Positions 32,150 through 43,260 of a stretch of DNA of 64,000 bases are shown one piece after another. Position numbers and translations under genes: made by a program. Below the pieces are notes generated by a model. The model did not search any database, had not been told where the DNA came from, and saw nothing but the letters and a program-made list of their open reading frames with translations. The stretch's first letter is position 1. The number at the start of each line of letters is the position of its first letter. Origin of the DNA: Acanthosepion esculentum (Eukaryota; Mollusca; Cephalopoda; Sepiida; Sepiidae); contig OZ038500.1 of assembly GCA_964036315.1 (NCBI GenBank), positions 56,422,727 to 56,486,726 of the forward strand, written 5' to 3'.

Positions 32150-32337
32150 CAGATCTCAGTCAGAAAATACTGGAGTAATGGTTAACGGCTGGGATTGAGG
32201 ATTCAGAGAGCCGAGTTCGAATTCCATGGTGTGCTAATAAGCATGAAAAAGATTTGAATCCAACTCCAAATTATGGGTAAATAATAGGAAAAACTGGGTT
32301 CCATAGCCTTGGGCAGCAACAGGTCTACCACAGAAAG
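32150..32337 (+). mobile_element. SINE-B copy, 5' part
   Basis: A-box-like GGAGTAATGGTTAACGG and B-box-like GAGTTCGAATTCC begin it. AATTATGGGTAAATAATAGG and GGTCTACCACAGAAAGAAA follow. The rest of tail B is replaced by a LINE-gamma fragment. No 5S head is attached. Confidence 0.75.
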
Positions 32338-32905
32338 AAAGTATTGGGATGGCCAAAGACGTATTCCAAAAGTTAAGCAGAGTATTAAGAGCCAGGAAAA
32401 TTAAATTGGAAACAAAGAAAAGTGTACGTGATATCTTTCCTCATCTATGGCAGCGAATGCTGGACAATCTCCTCGAAGATGAATAAGAGACTCAAAGCAA
32501 CGTAAATGTGGTTCTACAGAAAGATACTAAGGGTAATATGGACCGAACATGTGAAGAACGACGAGATTTTGGAGAAAAAGGAAACAAAAAGAAAACTTAT
32601 ACTTAATATCAGAAAGAAGCAGTTGAAGTTTCTGGACACGTAATGCGGAAAGAGGGCTTGGAAAATGTGATACTCACGGGACAGACTCAGGGAACAAGGG
32701 ACAGAGGAAACCAGCGCCTAACATACTTGATGAGCTTGAGTAAATGAATGGTAGAACAGGATTTAGGAGAAATAACAAGAACAAAAGTAACAAAACTTAT
32801 TAAGAGTTACAAGAGACAGGAAGATGTGGAGGGCCATAATCCTCTACATACATAGGGACACGGCACATAAAACAAGGCAGAAATATAGTAAATTTAAAAT
32901 TTATT
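32338..32905 (+). pseudogene. LINE-gamma reverse transcriptase C-terminus with 3' end
   Basis: Frames read GMAKDVFQKLSRVLRARKIK, then a frameshifted WFYRKILR-like and NIRKKQLKF-like segment, then VMRKEGLENVILTGQTQGTR, RLTYLMSLSK and MVEQDLGEITR, ending in RQEDVEGHNPL-like sequence that matches the family's last residues. Catalytic palm not included. The 3' end is an A-rich stretch near 32905. Confidence 0.85.
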
Positions 32906-33030
32906 GGTAATTTTCTAAGATTTCCTCAACAAGTCTCTTCGTATAGTACCTAAAATTTAATAAAATATTAGAATGCTCAAAATATTTATTTAAGAGTACT
33001 ACATAGTCCACACACACACACGCACACATA

Positions 33031-33124
<94 letters not shown>

Positions 33125-33305
33125 TAAATATAGTCTTAAAGTGTGCTATATTTATGGGATAAAATGCTCAATATCAGAGATAGAGCGTGTGTAAATATAA
33201 AAGTGAACATAGAAGTCAACACTTAGAGGCGACAGTCTGTTTCATGCTAATGCAATCGTCAGACAAATAAAATAAACACCTCTAAGTGTTGACTTCTATG
33301 TTCCC

Positions 33306-33358
<53 letters not shown>
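33031..33358. repeat. TA arrays bracketing a hairpin repeat
   Basis: TA arrays at 33031-33121 and 33311-33358. The segment between them is the hairpin element annotated separately. Confidence 0.95.
33122..33310 (+). repeat. TA-bordered hairpin repeat, copy 1
   Basis: Contains perfect 25-bp inverted arms (33205-33229, GAACATAGAAGTCAACACTT and on, and 33279-33303) around a loop holding GACAGTCTGTTTCATGCTAA. The 5' part reads GTGCTATATTTATGGGATAA, then ATCAGAGATAGAGCGTGTGT. TA arrays adjoin both ends. Copies at 33359 and 41372 share the same order. Confidence 0.75.
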
Positions 33359-33361
<3 letters not shown>

Positions 33362-33512
33362 AAATATACCCTTAAGGTGTGATATATTTATGGGATAAAG
33401 TGGTCAATTACAGAGATAGAGCGTGTGTAAATATAAAAGTGAACATTGAAGTTAACACTTAGAGGCGACAGTCTGTTTCATGCTAGACGCAATCAGTGGC
33501 TTGATGATTTTT
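33359..33512 (+). repeat. TA-bordered hairpin repeat, copy 2 (truncated)
   Basis: Repeats GTGATATATTTATGGGATAA, GAGATAGAGCGTGTGTAAAT and GACAGTCTGTTTCATGCTAG, but ends before the second arm of the hairpin. Confidence 0.75.
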
Positions 33513-33566
33513 TTTACTAATATTCATCCAAAAGAAGGCCCAAGAGTCATTCAAGGTAGAAGGTGA
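33490..33566 (-). repeat. LINE 3' end fragment
   Basis: On the minus strand CTACCTTGAATGACTCTTGG, then GCCTTC, then an A-rich run resembles the 3' end carried by the composite arms and LINE-beta. 33567-34010 shows nothing more. Confidence 0.45.
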
Positions 33567-34011
33567 CTGTGTTGCATGAGCGTAAAAATAAGCAAGAAGT
33601 TCTTGGGGCTATGCAAGAAAGATAACGGCTCGCTTGAAGAGGTCAAGATTTAAACAGCGAATAAAATTTTGGAGTTCAGTCGCAGACGTTAGAAGTATGG
33701 AGTAGAAATAGACTTTAGAAAGAACAGAAAATCCAACCCTAAAAAGGAAACATAGATAAACCTATACTCCTCATCAAATGATCGGGGGGGAGTATGAACC
33801 TGATTTTTTTTGCTGTTAATCTGGGTAACACCCAAATGTACCTCATCTGTTATTTAGCTCTTACCCAGGAGCAGGAGCGATAGATTAATGCCTTTCTCAA
33901 GAGCATTTGCGTGAAAATGGACACAGTAAGCTAAACTGGAATTTTAACTTACCAATTCGCGTTTACGCGCCGTAACCGCTACGTTATTCTCACATCTCAT
34001 GCACCGGTAGC

Positions 34012-34330
34012 TGAAGGATTGATTGATAGTATTTTACGGTTTATCAACACTTTGTCGGTTATTTAATGCCGAAAATTATTTTTAGGGGATTTGTAAGAAT
34101 AATTCTTTATTTCTGCGAGTGAATATTGCGTTAGGCATTTTGAAGAATATTTTTTTTCTGGATATCTGTGATACTATTCAACGTACAGCTAGAGGAAGCG
34201 GTCTATTCATACCATTCCAACGGGTATTGGCGCGTAAATGAATGTAACGAACCTAACTTGATTTCGAACTCGGTTCTCTGATTTGACATTCTCTACAGCT
34301 ATCCATTGCACCAGCCCGCATCTTGGGAGT
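34012..34330 (-). mobile_element. SINE-A copy, tail and core
   Basis: Starts with TTGATTGATAGTATTTTACG, then GGTTTATCAACACTTTGTCG (tail A reversed), and after a diverged stretch the core: CCAACGGGTATTGGCGCGTA, GATTTCGAACTCGG and GCTATCCATTGCACCA (B and A boxes reversed). The 5S head is missing. Confidence 0.75.
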
Positions 34331-34386
34331 TGAAGGAAAAGAAAATGGGTGACTGTCTATAACTAAAACTACTGCATCAATGCCCA

Positions 34387-34389
<3 letters not shown>

Positions 34390-34454
<65 letters not shown>
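34390..34454. repeat. (CT)n(AC)n microsatellite
   Basis: CT array at 34390-34430 running into an AC array at 34431-34454. Confidence 0.97.
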
Positions 34455-34455
<1 letters not shown>

Positions 34456-34582
34456 TTCTCTCTCCTTTGTGTATGTACTTATGTTATATGTGTCATCAGG
34501 AAGAGAGCGATGATTGCTCTTCACATCTTCTTGTCTTCTTTTACTCTCAATAATATATTCTTTTTTTTTTTTTTTTTTTTTA

Positions 34583-34800
34583 GATATTTATCCTTACATA
34601 ATTTCCTCAAGACTGTGACCACAGCTTTGTGGGATAAAATCCCAAAAGGTTGTCACCCTGATCATTATAACCTATTCAAATCTAGAGTTAACCGTTATCT
34701 TCCCCTCCTATCCGTATAAACTGCTCCTTAACTTAGCCATCTACCTCGAGTGGCCCTCGGGGCTTGTACAGCGTGAAACTGTTGTAAAAAAAAATGTAGC
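34583..34800 (+). pseudogene. LINE-beta 3' terminus
   Basis: Frame WDKIPKGCHPDHYNLFKSRV, then NRYLPLLSV and stop, is the extreme C-terminus of the LINE-beta reverse transcriptase. The 3' UTR follows (CTCGAGTGGCCCTCGGGGCT, TGTACAGCGTGAA) and ends in an A-run near 34795. It is preceded by a T-run. Strongly 5'-truncated. 34801-35290 has no feature that I can name. Confidence 0.8.
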
Positions 34801-35251
34801 TAACTCACCGATTTTATTTTGTTCTCTCGCCATCGATGTGCGTTTTAAGTGATAAATTCTTATATAGAATATGAAGAGTTCCTCTGAAGATCGAACGCCT
34901 GATTCCCAAATGTACGTATTGTAAGGTTAAACCTAGCGTGGGTGAATATTCAATGATAGATTTTATAACCAGACGACTGGCAATCGAAAGGAACCAGAAT
35001 CAATCTGATGACTGCAATGTTCCTTAATATGAGCAAAACTTAAGAGTTAGGAATTGATGCTGAAACTTGTACTGCCCGTTTCCATACAACTAGACTTTGG
35101 GGAATGCCAGCTAGATAGCCTGCTCGCCTCAGCCTGATCGATATGTTTGCAAGCTGCAACTAATCGATAGCATTATAATTCATAGTAATGCCATCGCCTG
35201 GGACTGGCGTCGACGAAATCCGAAAAAAAAACAACCCTCCACCCACACGGA

Positions 35252-35274
35252 CAGAGAGAGAGAGAGAGAGAGAG
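35252..35274. repeat. (GA)n microsatellite
   Basis: Eleven to twelve GA units. Confidence 0.95.
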
Positions 35275-35309
35275 ACCCACGCAGAGCTACGCGGGTGCAC
35301 ACACAAACT

Positions 35310-35775
35310 GACACACGACTTACATCCATATCATGTTGAAACACTGGTGCTCGTACAATCATCGAAGTTAAGCAACGTTGAGCCGAGATGGGTGACGGTA
35401 TGTCATTAATTGATTGAGTTGTTTTTACGGCTTATCAACCCTTTACAGGTTACTTGAAGCTAGAAAATATTTTTAGGTTATAAGAATATATTTTTAGATG
35501 TTTTAGCGACACATGTCTTACTAATTAAGAAGTTCTGGATTAATAGGAGAGAAGCAGTGGATTCATAACTTTCCCAGGGGTATTTGCGCCTAAGTAAATA
35601 TAACGAAACCAACGGGATTTGAAATTGGGTTCCATTTTCCCAGGTGATGTAGGCTTGGATGTGTGGGTGGTGTATTAGATAACGGCTCAGAATTTGATAT
35701 TGAAGCCGAGTTTCGATTCCAATCAGTTTCCTTATATTCACTTCCCCCGCAAATATCCCCGGGTTACATGTGAAT
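35310..35775 (+). mobile_element. SINE-A interrupted by a second SINE
   Basis: The 5S-like head (TCATGTTGAAACACTGGTGC, ATCGAAGTTAAGCAACGTTG, AGATGGGTGAC) stops at about 35400. The continuation (CCAGGTGATGTAGGCTTGGA, then GTGGTGTATTAGATAACGG and GAGTTTCGATTCC) resumes at about 35640. A minus-strand SINE lies between. Confidence 0.8.
35406..35640 (-). mobile_element. SINE-A copy nested in another SINE-A
   Basis: TTGATTGAGTTGTTTTTACG, then GCTTATCAACCCTTTACAGG, TCTTACTAATTAAGAAG and GGGGTATTTGCGCCTAAGTA give tail and core in reverse orientation, up to AACGGGATTTGAAATTGGGT. It splits the plus-strand copy right after its 5S-like head. Confidence 0.8.
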
Positions 35776-35838
35776 TCACAAATTGACCATGGCGTGATTC
35801 GAACGATAACGCTCGGCCATGCGCCCAGGATAATAAGG
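35775..35838 (-). repeat. tRNA-like fragment
   Basis: Minus strand reads GCATGGCCGAGCGTTATCGT, then TCGAATCACGCCATGG. GTTCGAATC is a perfect B box and GGCCGAG resembles a D-arm, but they are too close together for a tRNA. Probably a deleted tRNA pseudogene or SINE head. Confidence 0.4.
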
Positions 35839-35934
35839 AATGTATAAATTATTAGAAGTAGGCAAAAGTTTCAAGTGTTCTCATTAAAATTAGTTTATTA
35901 ACAATAACCTGTTCACATATAAATTAACAATCCT

Positions 35935-36362
35935 TTTCCCCAGTTATGGGTTAATCAGTAAATCTTGTATCAGTAAATCATTATCTCCAAAATATTTTTA
36001 CAGCTAAATCACGTTGAAAGATTAGTTCTCGTACAATCGCCGAAGTTAAGCAATGTCGAACCTAGATGGGTGACAGCTAGCAAATACCAGGCGCTTTCAG
36101 ATGTTTGGGTGCTATACTGAATAACGGCTCGGAATTGCAAGTTGAAGTTGAGTTCCAATTCGAATTCCAAGTCAACTGCCTTATATTCACTTCCCCGCAA
36201 GTACCCTGGAGAAAGGTATGTCATTTTCTTCTACCCGTCCCCAGGTATGAGTTAATTAGTAGAACTTATATCAATAAATCATTATTATCTCCAAGAGTCT
36301 AAAAAATTCCCTGGCTTTAAATAACCTGCAAGAGTATTGATAAACCGTAAAAATCAATTTAA
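35935..36362 (+). mobile_element. SINE-A, nearly full-length, preceded by a partial tail
   Basis: 35935-35998 is a partial tail (CAGTTATGGGTTAATCAGTA, TCATTATCTCCAAAATATTT). From 36003 a complete order follows: 5S-like head (CACGTTGAAAGATTAGTTCT, ATCGCCGAAGTTAAGCAATG, TAGATGGGTGAC), core (GGTGCTATACTGAATAACGG, GAGTTCCAATTCGAATTCC), and full tail A ending GATAAACCGTAAAAATCAAT. The head is joined to the core by the 5S-like 3' end CAAATACCAGGCGCTTTCAG. Confidence 0.85.
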
Positions 36363-36724
36363 TCTGTCACTACTTTTCTGATGATTGTGTTCGTAACACC
36401 TTTGAAGATAAAAAATAATTGTTCATTAAAAAGCAACAATTCTAATAATATTGATTAGGGAAAAAAATTGACAGATCTGAAAGGGCGAAACCGTTGATCG
36501 ACTAGGAACTGTGCAAGTGACGTTTTGATCCCAGTCACCACAAGTATATTACCTGTCCTGAATCTGTCCTACAGAATAAAACAGATATTTGGCTATTCGA
36601 ATCAGTAAGATCAACTTAACTGTTATCCTCTTAACCAAGATGAAATTACGTGCGCGCAAAGACCGGAAATTAATCCGAAGAAATCCATATCTTGAAAATT
36701 CAAACATAATAAAAATGACAATTT

Positions 36725-36830
36725 AACGGTGTCCGGTGAGTATCGAACTCAGGACTAATGAATTGCAACTACAGCTTTGTGACCAATATACCAAGTGAGG
36801 TGCCCAACAATTGCTTTTAATGAATGTCCT
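36725..36830 (-). repeat. tRNA-derived repeat
   Basis: Minus strand carries TTGGTATATTGGT (A-box-like) and GAGTTCGATACTC, a perfect B box inside a T-arm with a 7-nt loop. The acceptor stem does not pair, so it is a tRNA-derived repeat and not a gene. 36370-36720 has no feature that I can name. Confidence 0.5.
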
Positions 36831-36867
36831 CTCTTTAAATTAAAATTGGGGTTAATTGAAATTTACC

Positions 36868-37150
36868 ACTTGGGAATACCAGATGCTGTAAGCTTGGACG
36901 CGTGGGTGGGACAATGGAACCCAGTCTCAAATCCCGTTGGTTTCGTTATATTTACTTAGGCGCAAACACCCCTGGTAAAGTTATGAATCCACCGCTTCTC
37001 TCCCAGACCCATCTACGGATAATTAGTAAGACAGGTATCATTAAAACATAATTCCCACTAAAAGAATATTCTTACAATCTAAAAATATTTTCTAGCTTTA
37101 AGTAAACTGTAATGGGTTGATAAGCCGTAAAAAAAACAACTCAATCAATT
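36868..37150 (+). mobile_element. SINE-A, 5'-truncated
   Basis: Begins inside the 5S-like head (TTGGGAATACCAGATGCTGT), with part of the B-box side of the core deleted, and continues through GTTATGAATCCACCGCTTCT to a complete tail A (AATGGGTTGATAAGCCGTAA) and an ATCAATTAATGA end. Confidence 0.8.
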
Positions 37151-37800
37151 AATGACATAGACATGTCTTGTAAATTTATTTATATTCTCTGCAATATAAA
37201 TTTATAGAAACAACCGATCCCGCAAAGTGAGGGATAGATTTGTATATTAATCGTAATATAGAATTGATCCCCCACTTTATATCCACACTATCAGTTTTTA
37301 CTTTTGTTATCAGATTCTGATTAGCTATTAATCCAGCTCTTCTTAATTAGTAAGACATGTATCACTAAAACGTTATTATCTCTAAAAAATATTCTTACAA
37401 TCTAAATTTTTTTCTTAGCTTTAAGTAATTTATAAAGGGTTGATAAACCGTCAAAAACTCAATGACATACCAATAAGCTACACAGACATGTCTCGTATAT
37501 TTATTTACATTCCAAGGAATATAAATGTATAGAAACTACTGAGCCCGCAAAGTGAGGGATAGTTTTGTATATTAATCGCAATATTGAATTGATCCCCCAA
37601 TTTATATCCACACTATAATTTTTTTGATTTTGTTATCAGATTCTGATTAGCTATTAATCCACCACTTCTCAATTAGTAAGACTTGTATCGCTAAGTCATT
37701 ATACTAATTCTTAAAATCGGAAAATATATTCTGGCTTTAAATAACCTGTAAATGGTTGATAAGCAGTGGAAAACGAATCAATCAATAAAAACTTGTTGAT
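37010..37800 (+). repeat. SINE tail plus flank duplicated in tandem, period about 325 bp
   Basis: The SINE-A tail and following unique DNA (GACATGTCTTGTAAATTTAT, CCCGCAAAGTGAGGGATAG, TTATCAGATTCTGATTAGCT) occur at 37160-37345 and again at 37485-37670. A third tail (to 37790) closes the array. So a SINE tail together with its neighbouring host DNA was tandemly duplicated. Confidence 0.8.
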
Positions 37801-38590
37801 GTAATCTAGGAAGGGTTGCAGGTGGGTTAACGAAGCAAGACAAGCATTGTCTCACCATGTCCCATAATCGTTCGACGGGATACAGATCTGCCGATCTTGC
37901 TGACCGGGGAAATTACTAAACATCATTATGAACATTGTGAACATCGCGGGCATCATGTCAGCAGGCATTATTCTCCTGGGCAAGATCTTCGTCTTTCTGC
38001 TGCAAGGATAATTGTAGAATGATGTTCTTGGCGTACATGGTGCTCTTCTGGGTTCCTTCCCGAAACACCAAAGTCGAGCAAGTGCTGTAACTTATGACAT
38101 CCGAGACAATGATGTCAGGACTTGGGCCTGTGTGTTTTGTACGGTTACACTCTGAAAAGTCTCACTCTACACGTCTACGCCGCTCACTTGTTCTTCACCC
38201 ACATTAAGGTTATACATTCTCGCATCGTTGAACACTGCAGCGAGCCATTAGACACTCTGGTATCTCTCTGGGATTGTGTATGACGACATTGGGGCTAGTG
38301 GCGCACATACATGGGGTACAGTTCCAGGTAACTATTACCAACAATTAATTGTGATACTCCTGAGGTCATATTTTTGCTTTATGACTGGGACACCATGGGC
38401 TTTGCCTATTACGATGTGTCGATATTGCAGACTATCTGCAACACATTGTCACCCAGAACCTAGTCAAAGAATGTTTATTTTGACCATTGTTGGCAACGTC
38501 AAGGCACCGACATTTCAAGCCAACAAGCGCAACAGTTGCCAACAATGGCTAACCAAGCCGTTCAAGACCCATAATCTGACCAATTGTTTT
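37800..38590 (-). pseudogene. Tc1-like transposase relic
   Basis: Minus-strand frames, much broken, give in order an NDARMYNLNVGEE segment, VISYSTCSTLVFREGTQKST, MYAKNIILQ and then SADLYPVERLWDMV with CFVNPPATLP. The order and words fit a Tc1/Tc3-type DD35E transposase. The last acidic residue (E in PVERLWD) is still there, but the region holding the second aspartate is deleted or shifted. No terminal inverted repeat was found. Confidence 0.65.
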
Positions 38591-38865
38591 AGTTGAAGAA
38601 ATGCGGCATAATCCCATCCCCCATTTTACGCCCTCGAATTCTACATCCGCACTGAGTGGCAAAACGCGTGAAACTGCGCTGACACGACTCTAGCATGCTA
38701 TTTCTTTGCATTAGATTAATTCATCACATGCTGATACTTGGCCGAGGGGTTAAAACGCTAGCTTTCTTACCGATGTTTGAATCTCATCAGGATCCATTTG
38801 TACAGTAAGGTGACTTTCTGATGTTCTGAAGGGTGATATTGTGTGGGAAAGAAAAAGAAAAAACA

Positions 38866-38935
38866 TTAATTTTCGAACGAGAACAATAACAGAACAGGAA
38901 TCAAGAAGATAGTAGATAACGATTGTTATAAGGGA
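38866..38935 (-). repeat. LINE-alpha 3' UTR scrap
   Basis: CGAACGAGAACAATAACAGA followed by ATAGTAGATAACGATTG parallels 41745-41800 at the end of the large LINE-alpha copy. 38936-39905 contains no recognisable element apart from the 20-bp palindrome CTTGCGGTATAAACCGCAAG at 39143-39162. Confidence 0.5.
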
Positions 38936-39911
38936 GATCCCAGCTTACGGCACCGTGGAAAAGTTTAACACAAGCGTTTTGAGTTGATTGGGCAGACGGA
39001 ATTATTTGTCGATGGTTGTATTAGCACAAAGTCACAAGTCATCGTGAACGAGGGATTAAGCGTACTTTGTTGTAGCTGTTAATAGTCCACTCTCTCTCTC
39101 CCAGAAAGTATAAGCACCGTCCGCCCAACATCCTTGCGGTATAAACCGCAAGTGTCTGCAACAGGGATTGACTAGCAGTCCGAGCAAACAGGCATACTTG
39201 TGTATGAGCGGCCATCCCTTATTTCACCGCATCGATGAACACGTATGAGTGTTGTTACATCATATAATGACAGAGGATTGGACATTTTATTAAAATATCT
39301 ACTAGTTCGTATCATTACTTAAACATTTATTGTTAAAAATAACAGACAATGAATGTCTATTATGTCTGATCAGGAGCCGTTCTAAAGTTCGTATGTTTGC
39401 TTTAATTTTGGGTGAAAATAAAGGCAAAAACTGACCAACATTTGGATTTTGTTTTACGTAGATGGTTCTTGATCTTCAGAGTGGTTATATGGACATTTTA
39501 ACAAAGATATTCACCATCGAAGATAATATTTTGTTATACTGACATAGATGATTGCTATGCGACGATAACGGTCGCCGAATAGCAGACGCAGGTCGTAAGT
39601 TCAAGATGCGATTTTATGACGTCATACTACGTGAGAGGCCGAAATATTAACAACGGAACCATATGTCTAGATGCAATGTAATGTGTTGTTACTTGTATCA
39701 TGTGCATACTGCACCTAGATAAAAAGAAATATTACCCTTTAGAAAGTTGCAATTTTATTTTTCAGCAGTGTATGACTAACTGTAGATGCAGCTGAACAGA
39801 CTGTGCTATGCATATACAAACTGAGATATCTGACATCAACTAGATCCATGCCGAGAAGCATACGAACGATTTCTGTTAGATACAAAACAACAAAGCGAAC
39901 TCGTTTATATT

Positions 39912-40392
39912 TTTTAAAGCGTTTCACCCCAAGCAAAGCAGGGTGCCATAAAGTACGCAGGGGTTACAGAGTGGGAGCGAGAGTAAAGAGGCGTGATGGA
40001 GGAAGGGATGAAGAGACGGGCAGGGGAAAGTTCAGGGCATCTGGAGATGTCTATTGACATTACATTTGAATAGTTGGAGATTATAGCTATCACGCAAACA
40101 AGTAATAAGAAAGGAATTCCACAGACCGGAGGTTTGAGACATGAAGCTATTGGAGTAGAAGAGTCAGCCAAATTTAACCGTTTCGACAGTGAAAGGGTGG
40201 CACCAAGATACCAGCCTAGTAGCACGCTTAAATTCCTACAGTCTGGGAACTAGCGAAAGTAGCTCGTCGCAGCAGTTACCGTGAAAGTATTTGTAGAAAA
40301 AACAGAGGAAGGCAAGTCTTTGAGAGAGAGAGACTGAAGACGAGATGCCAGATCAGGACCAACCAGATTGCTTATCCTCCTCTGGATCTTGT
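39912..40392 (-). pseudogene. LINE-alpha reverse transcriptase C-terminus with 3' end
   Basis: Reads from the right IQRRISNLVGPDLASRLQ-like, then a frameshifted middle, then NSFMSQTSGLWNSFLITCLR and DSYNLQLFKCNVNRHLQMP (frames on the minus strand). The 3' UTR ends with the complement of CGTTTCACCCCAAGCAAAGC at 39919. 5'-truncated at the same region as the copy at 15595. Confidence 0.8.
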
Positions 40393-40395
40393 TAT

Positions 40396-40870
40396 TTATT
40401 GATTTATTTATTATTGCTTTTAATCTGGAGCGTCAGTCCTTTTTTTATTTTATTACTGTCAAAGATGTAGCAGAGATCTGAAACTAAATCAATAAACATT
40501 GGCATCATATGAGCTTGTATTTAGCGGCATGGTTAGTCCGTCTGCCATGAGCGAGGCCCAAACTACTTGCATAACAATAACAAGTAAAACGAAATATAAC
40601 TCACAATTTTTGAAGTATAAATCGCAACGCATCCACACAAATATAATTGAATTAGAGAACAAATACAATGACCTTTGGAAATTTTATTTATTGAACTTTA
40701 TCAGAAATCTTTACGAATGAGGACAGCGCTCCAGATGTTACGATTTTTTGAATTTTATGATGTTTGTTTTCATTGGTCGGGTAGATAACACGTGTGAAAA
40801 TAAATGTCAAATTTCAGTTTTCCTTTGTGTCCCTTACCCAATCATATTGTCGGATTCAATCCAAACTTTC
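40396..40870. other. Unassigned sequence
   Basis: No repeat family or coding frame that I can support. Confidence 0.5.
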
Positions 40871-40974
<104 letters not shown>

Positions 40975-41183
40975 CATGAGAAAGCTCAGTAAGTGTTATA
41001 ATCCGGTGTATTTAGCAGTTATTTTTATTTTAAAAAACAGTGCCGGATACAAAACTGCAGAGCAAAATATTATAATTAATTCTTTTTAAAAATATAATTC
41101 CATCGTGTCACAGATAATTTTCATGTTTCAATATTGAAACTAAATTTATAAATTTAATTATTAAAATTAAACTTAAAATCCAC

Positions 41184-41278
41184 AGTCTCGTTCCATTGTC
41201 TAGCGATGATAGGAATAAACTTTCAAAAGATTTCTTTGAAAGATTATTCCTATCATCGCTTGACAATGGAACGAGACT
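41184..41278. repeat. 95-nt near-perfect hairpin
   Basis: Arm AGTCTCGTTCCATTGTCTAG and on to CTTTCAAA (41184 onward) pairs with its complement ending ACGAGACT at 41278. About 44 base pairs form with two mismatches around a loop of only a few nucleotides. It is not bounded by TA or another obvious target duplication. It may be a foldback MITE, a local inverted duplication or a hairpin RNA source. Confidence 0.8.
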
Positions 41279-41312
41279 ATGGAATCATATTTTTAAAAAG
41301 AAAATAATAATG

Positions 41313-41315
<3 letters not shown>

Positions 41316-41375
<60 letters not shown>

Positions 41376-41577
41376 GGACAATGGGGTCAACACCCAGGGT
41401 TGACAGTCTGTTTCATGCTTAAACGCAGACTTTAGGACTGACGATAGCGTTTCAGCATGAAACCGACAGTAGCCATTGTGTGTTGACATCAATGACCACT
41501 TTTATATTTGCATAATCTCTATCCCAGATATTGTGCACTTTAACTCAAAAATATAACATTCCTTAAAACTAAATTTA

Positions 41578-41651
<74 letters not shown>
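41316..41651. repeat. TA arrays bracketing a hairpin repeat
   Basis: TA arrays at 41316-41372 and 41581-41651 border the element annotated next. Confidence 0.95.
41373..41580 (-). repeat. TA-bordered hairpin repeat, copy 3
   Basis: Same family as 33122 and 33359, inverted: ATATTTGCATAATCTCTATC and AGATATTGTGCACTTTAACT at the right end. Its middle forms a hairpin in which GACAGTCTGTTTCATGCTTA pairs with the complement of CAGCATGAAACCGACAGT. Again TA arrays adjoin both ends. Confidence 0.7.
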
Positions 41652-41653
<2 letters not shown>

Positions 41654-41654
41654 A

Positions 41655-43260
41655 TCCCTTCACCCCACTCAATGCAATAAAGCCACTATAACTCTAGGGA
41701 TTACTGGCTGTTAAAGAATAAGAAAAATGCAAAACATTATTAAGGAGCGAGAACAATAAAAGAAAATAAATCAAGATGTCTGTAGATAACGATTGACATT
41801 GCATTTAAATATGAGAAGATCACAATTGTAAAGCATGAACCGTGAAAGCATGAAGCCGAAAGACAGTTCCAAAAGGGAGAAAAGAAACTGTTTGCATAGA
41901 ACTTACGGTTCCATCTAGCCAATGCAACTGTAAAACATTCAGACATTGTTGCCAATCTAGTACTGTGCTTAAATTCATAAGACCTAGTTACCATAGCCGA
42001 AAGTTTATCCGATAAATTATCATGAAATTACTCATAGAAAAGGCACAGGGAAGCTACATTATGGTTGTGGGAAAGTGCCTGAAGCCGAAATGCCAGGTCA
42101 GGACCAATAATATTACAGATTCTCTTTTTATATTTTATTAAGTGGCAACAATATTCAAAGTATGAACGAATAGTGGACTTATAAAAAAAATTGTCTGGCG
42201 CGACAGTGTTAAAAAACTGATCACAGATCTAGCAATTGATTCAATATAATCTTTCCACTATCAGAAGGGAATGTTAGCCAGAAAAGGCGCAACGAGTCGC
42301 TCTCCTGGGGGTTAGTATCAGCCATGCAGAAAGGAGTCTCTCAGATGTTTAGCAGAGGTAAATTCCGATTTGGGGGGGGGGGGGCGTGAAAATGAACAAA
42401 CCATTGCTAACCCCAGTAAACAGTAGATTGTAGGTCATTTAAGGCCGCCAATTTGACCTCATCCAACCGATCAAACTTACTATTGAGACAGGAGTAAATA
42501 GTGCCATTAGTATAGATAACGTGTTGGGATCTGATGCCATTAAGTAGGTCATTGGTAAAAAAAAATAGGAACAACAAGGAGGACCCTAGGGCGGGGTACT
42601 TGCATTATTACAAAAAGGTCTGTGGCCATTCAGGACAAGTTCCATTTCGCAATTTTCATAAGATAGATTTAATCAGTTCAAAATTCATTAAGAAAGGCCA
42701 TAATTTTTGAACTTGTGAAGAAGACCGGTATGTCAAACCCTGTTGAAAGTCTTCGATATGTCCAAAGCAACAGCTTCACGACTCTTATCTAAAACTCGAT
42801 AGACTCAGCAATAATAATTAATACATTTTCAGTTGACCTAGAGAAACAAAAGCGATATTGCTTGTCTGAAAGAAGGTCTTGTGATGTGAGATGCTTAACT
42901 AATTCAGAGTTGATTAGAGTCTATAGTAGTTTGTCAAAATGATGTAGAAGGCTAATAGATTGATAGAAGGATCAGAGGGTTCGTCGGAGTTCTTAAAGAC
43001 TGAAGCTACAGAAAAGGATTTCCAACAAGCAGGAAAGCAAGATATTAATTGTAGAGTACAGTAGCCAGTTTGGGAGCTCATTTCTCAAGGGATACTGCAG
43101 GGATACCATCGGGTTCACGTGCTTTGTGGGGATCCACATTGTGAGGAGATGATAGCAGTATTCGTGTAAGAGTCATATGTATATCACTCAATAGAGACAG
43201 TTAGAAAATTAATCAAGTATGCTCAAGGGTAGAGTTTGAAGAGAATTTACGAGCAAAGCA
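41655..43260 (-). pseudogene. LINE-alpha reverse transcriptase, longest relic
   Basis: Read on the minus strand, about 480 codons of a non-LTR reverse transcriptase survive in pieces: fingers/palm segments (GIPAVSL, LSIYYPSTSF-like, FQQGLTYRS, VLNGHRPFC), then VIYTNGTIYSCLNSKFD where the catalytic YADD has become YTNG, then SNGLFIF, ESDSLRLFWLTF, KRICNIIGPDLAFRLQALSH and CLFYEFHDNLSDKLS. A long closing frame (41994-41740) follows, with LATMSECFTVALARWNRKFY. Many stops and frameshifts. The endonuclease domain is not present. The 3' end abuts a TA array. Confidence 0.85.
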
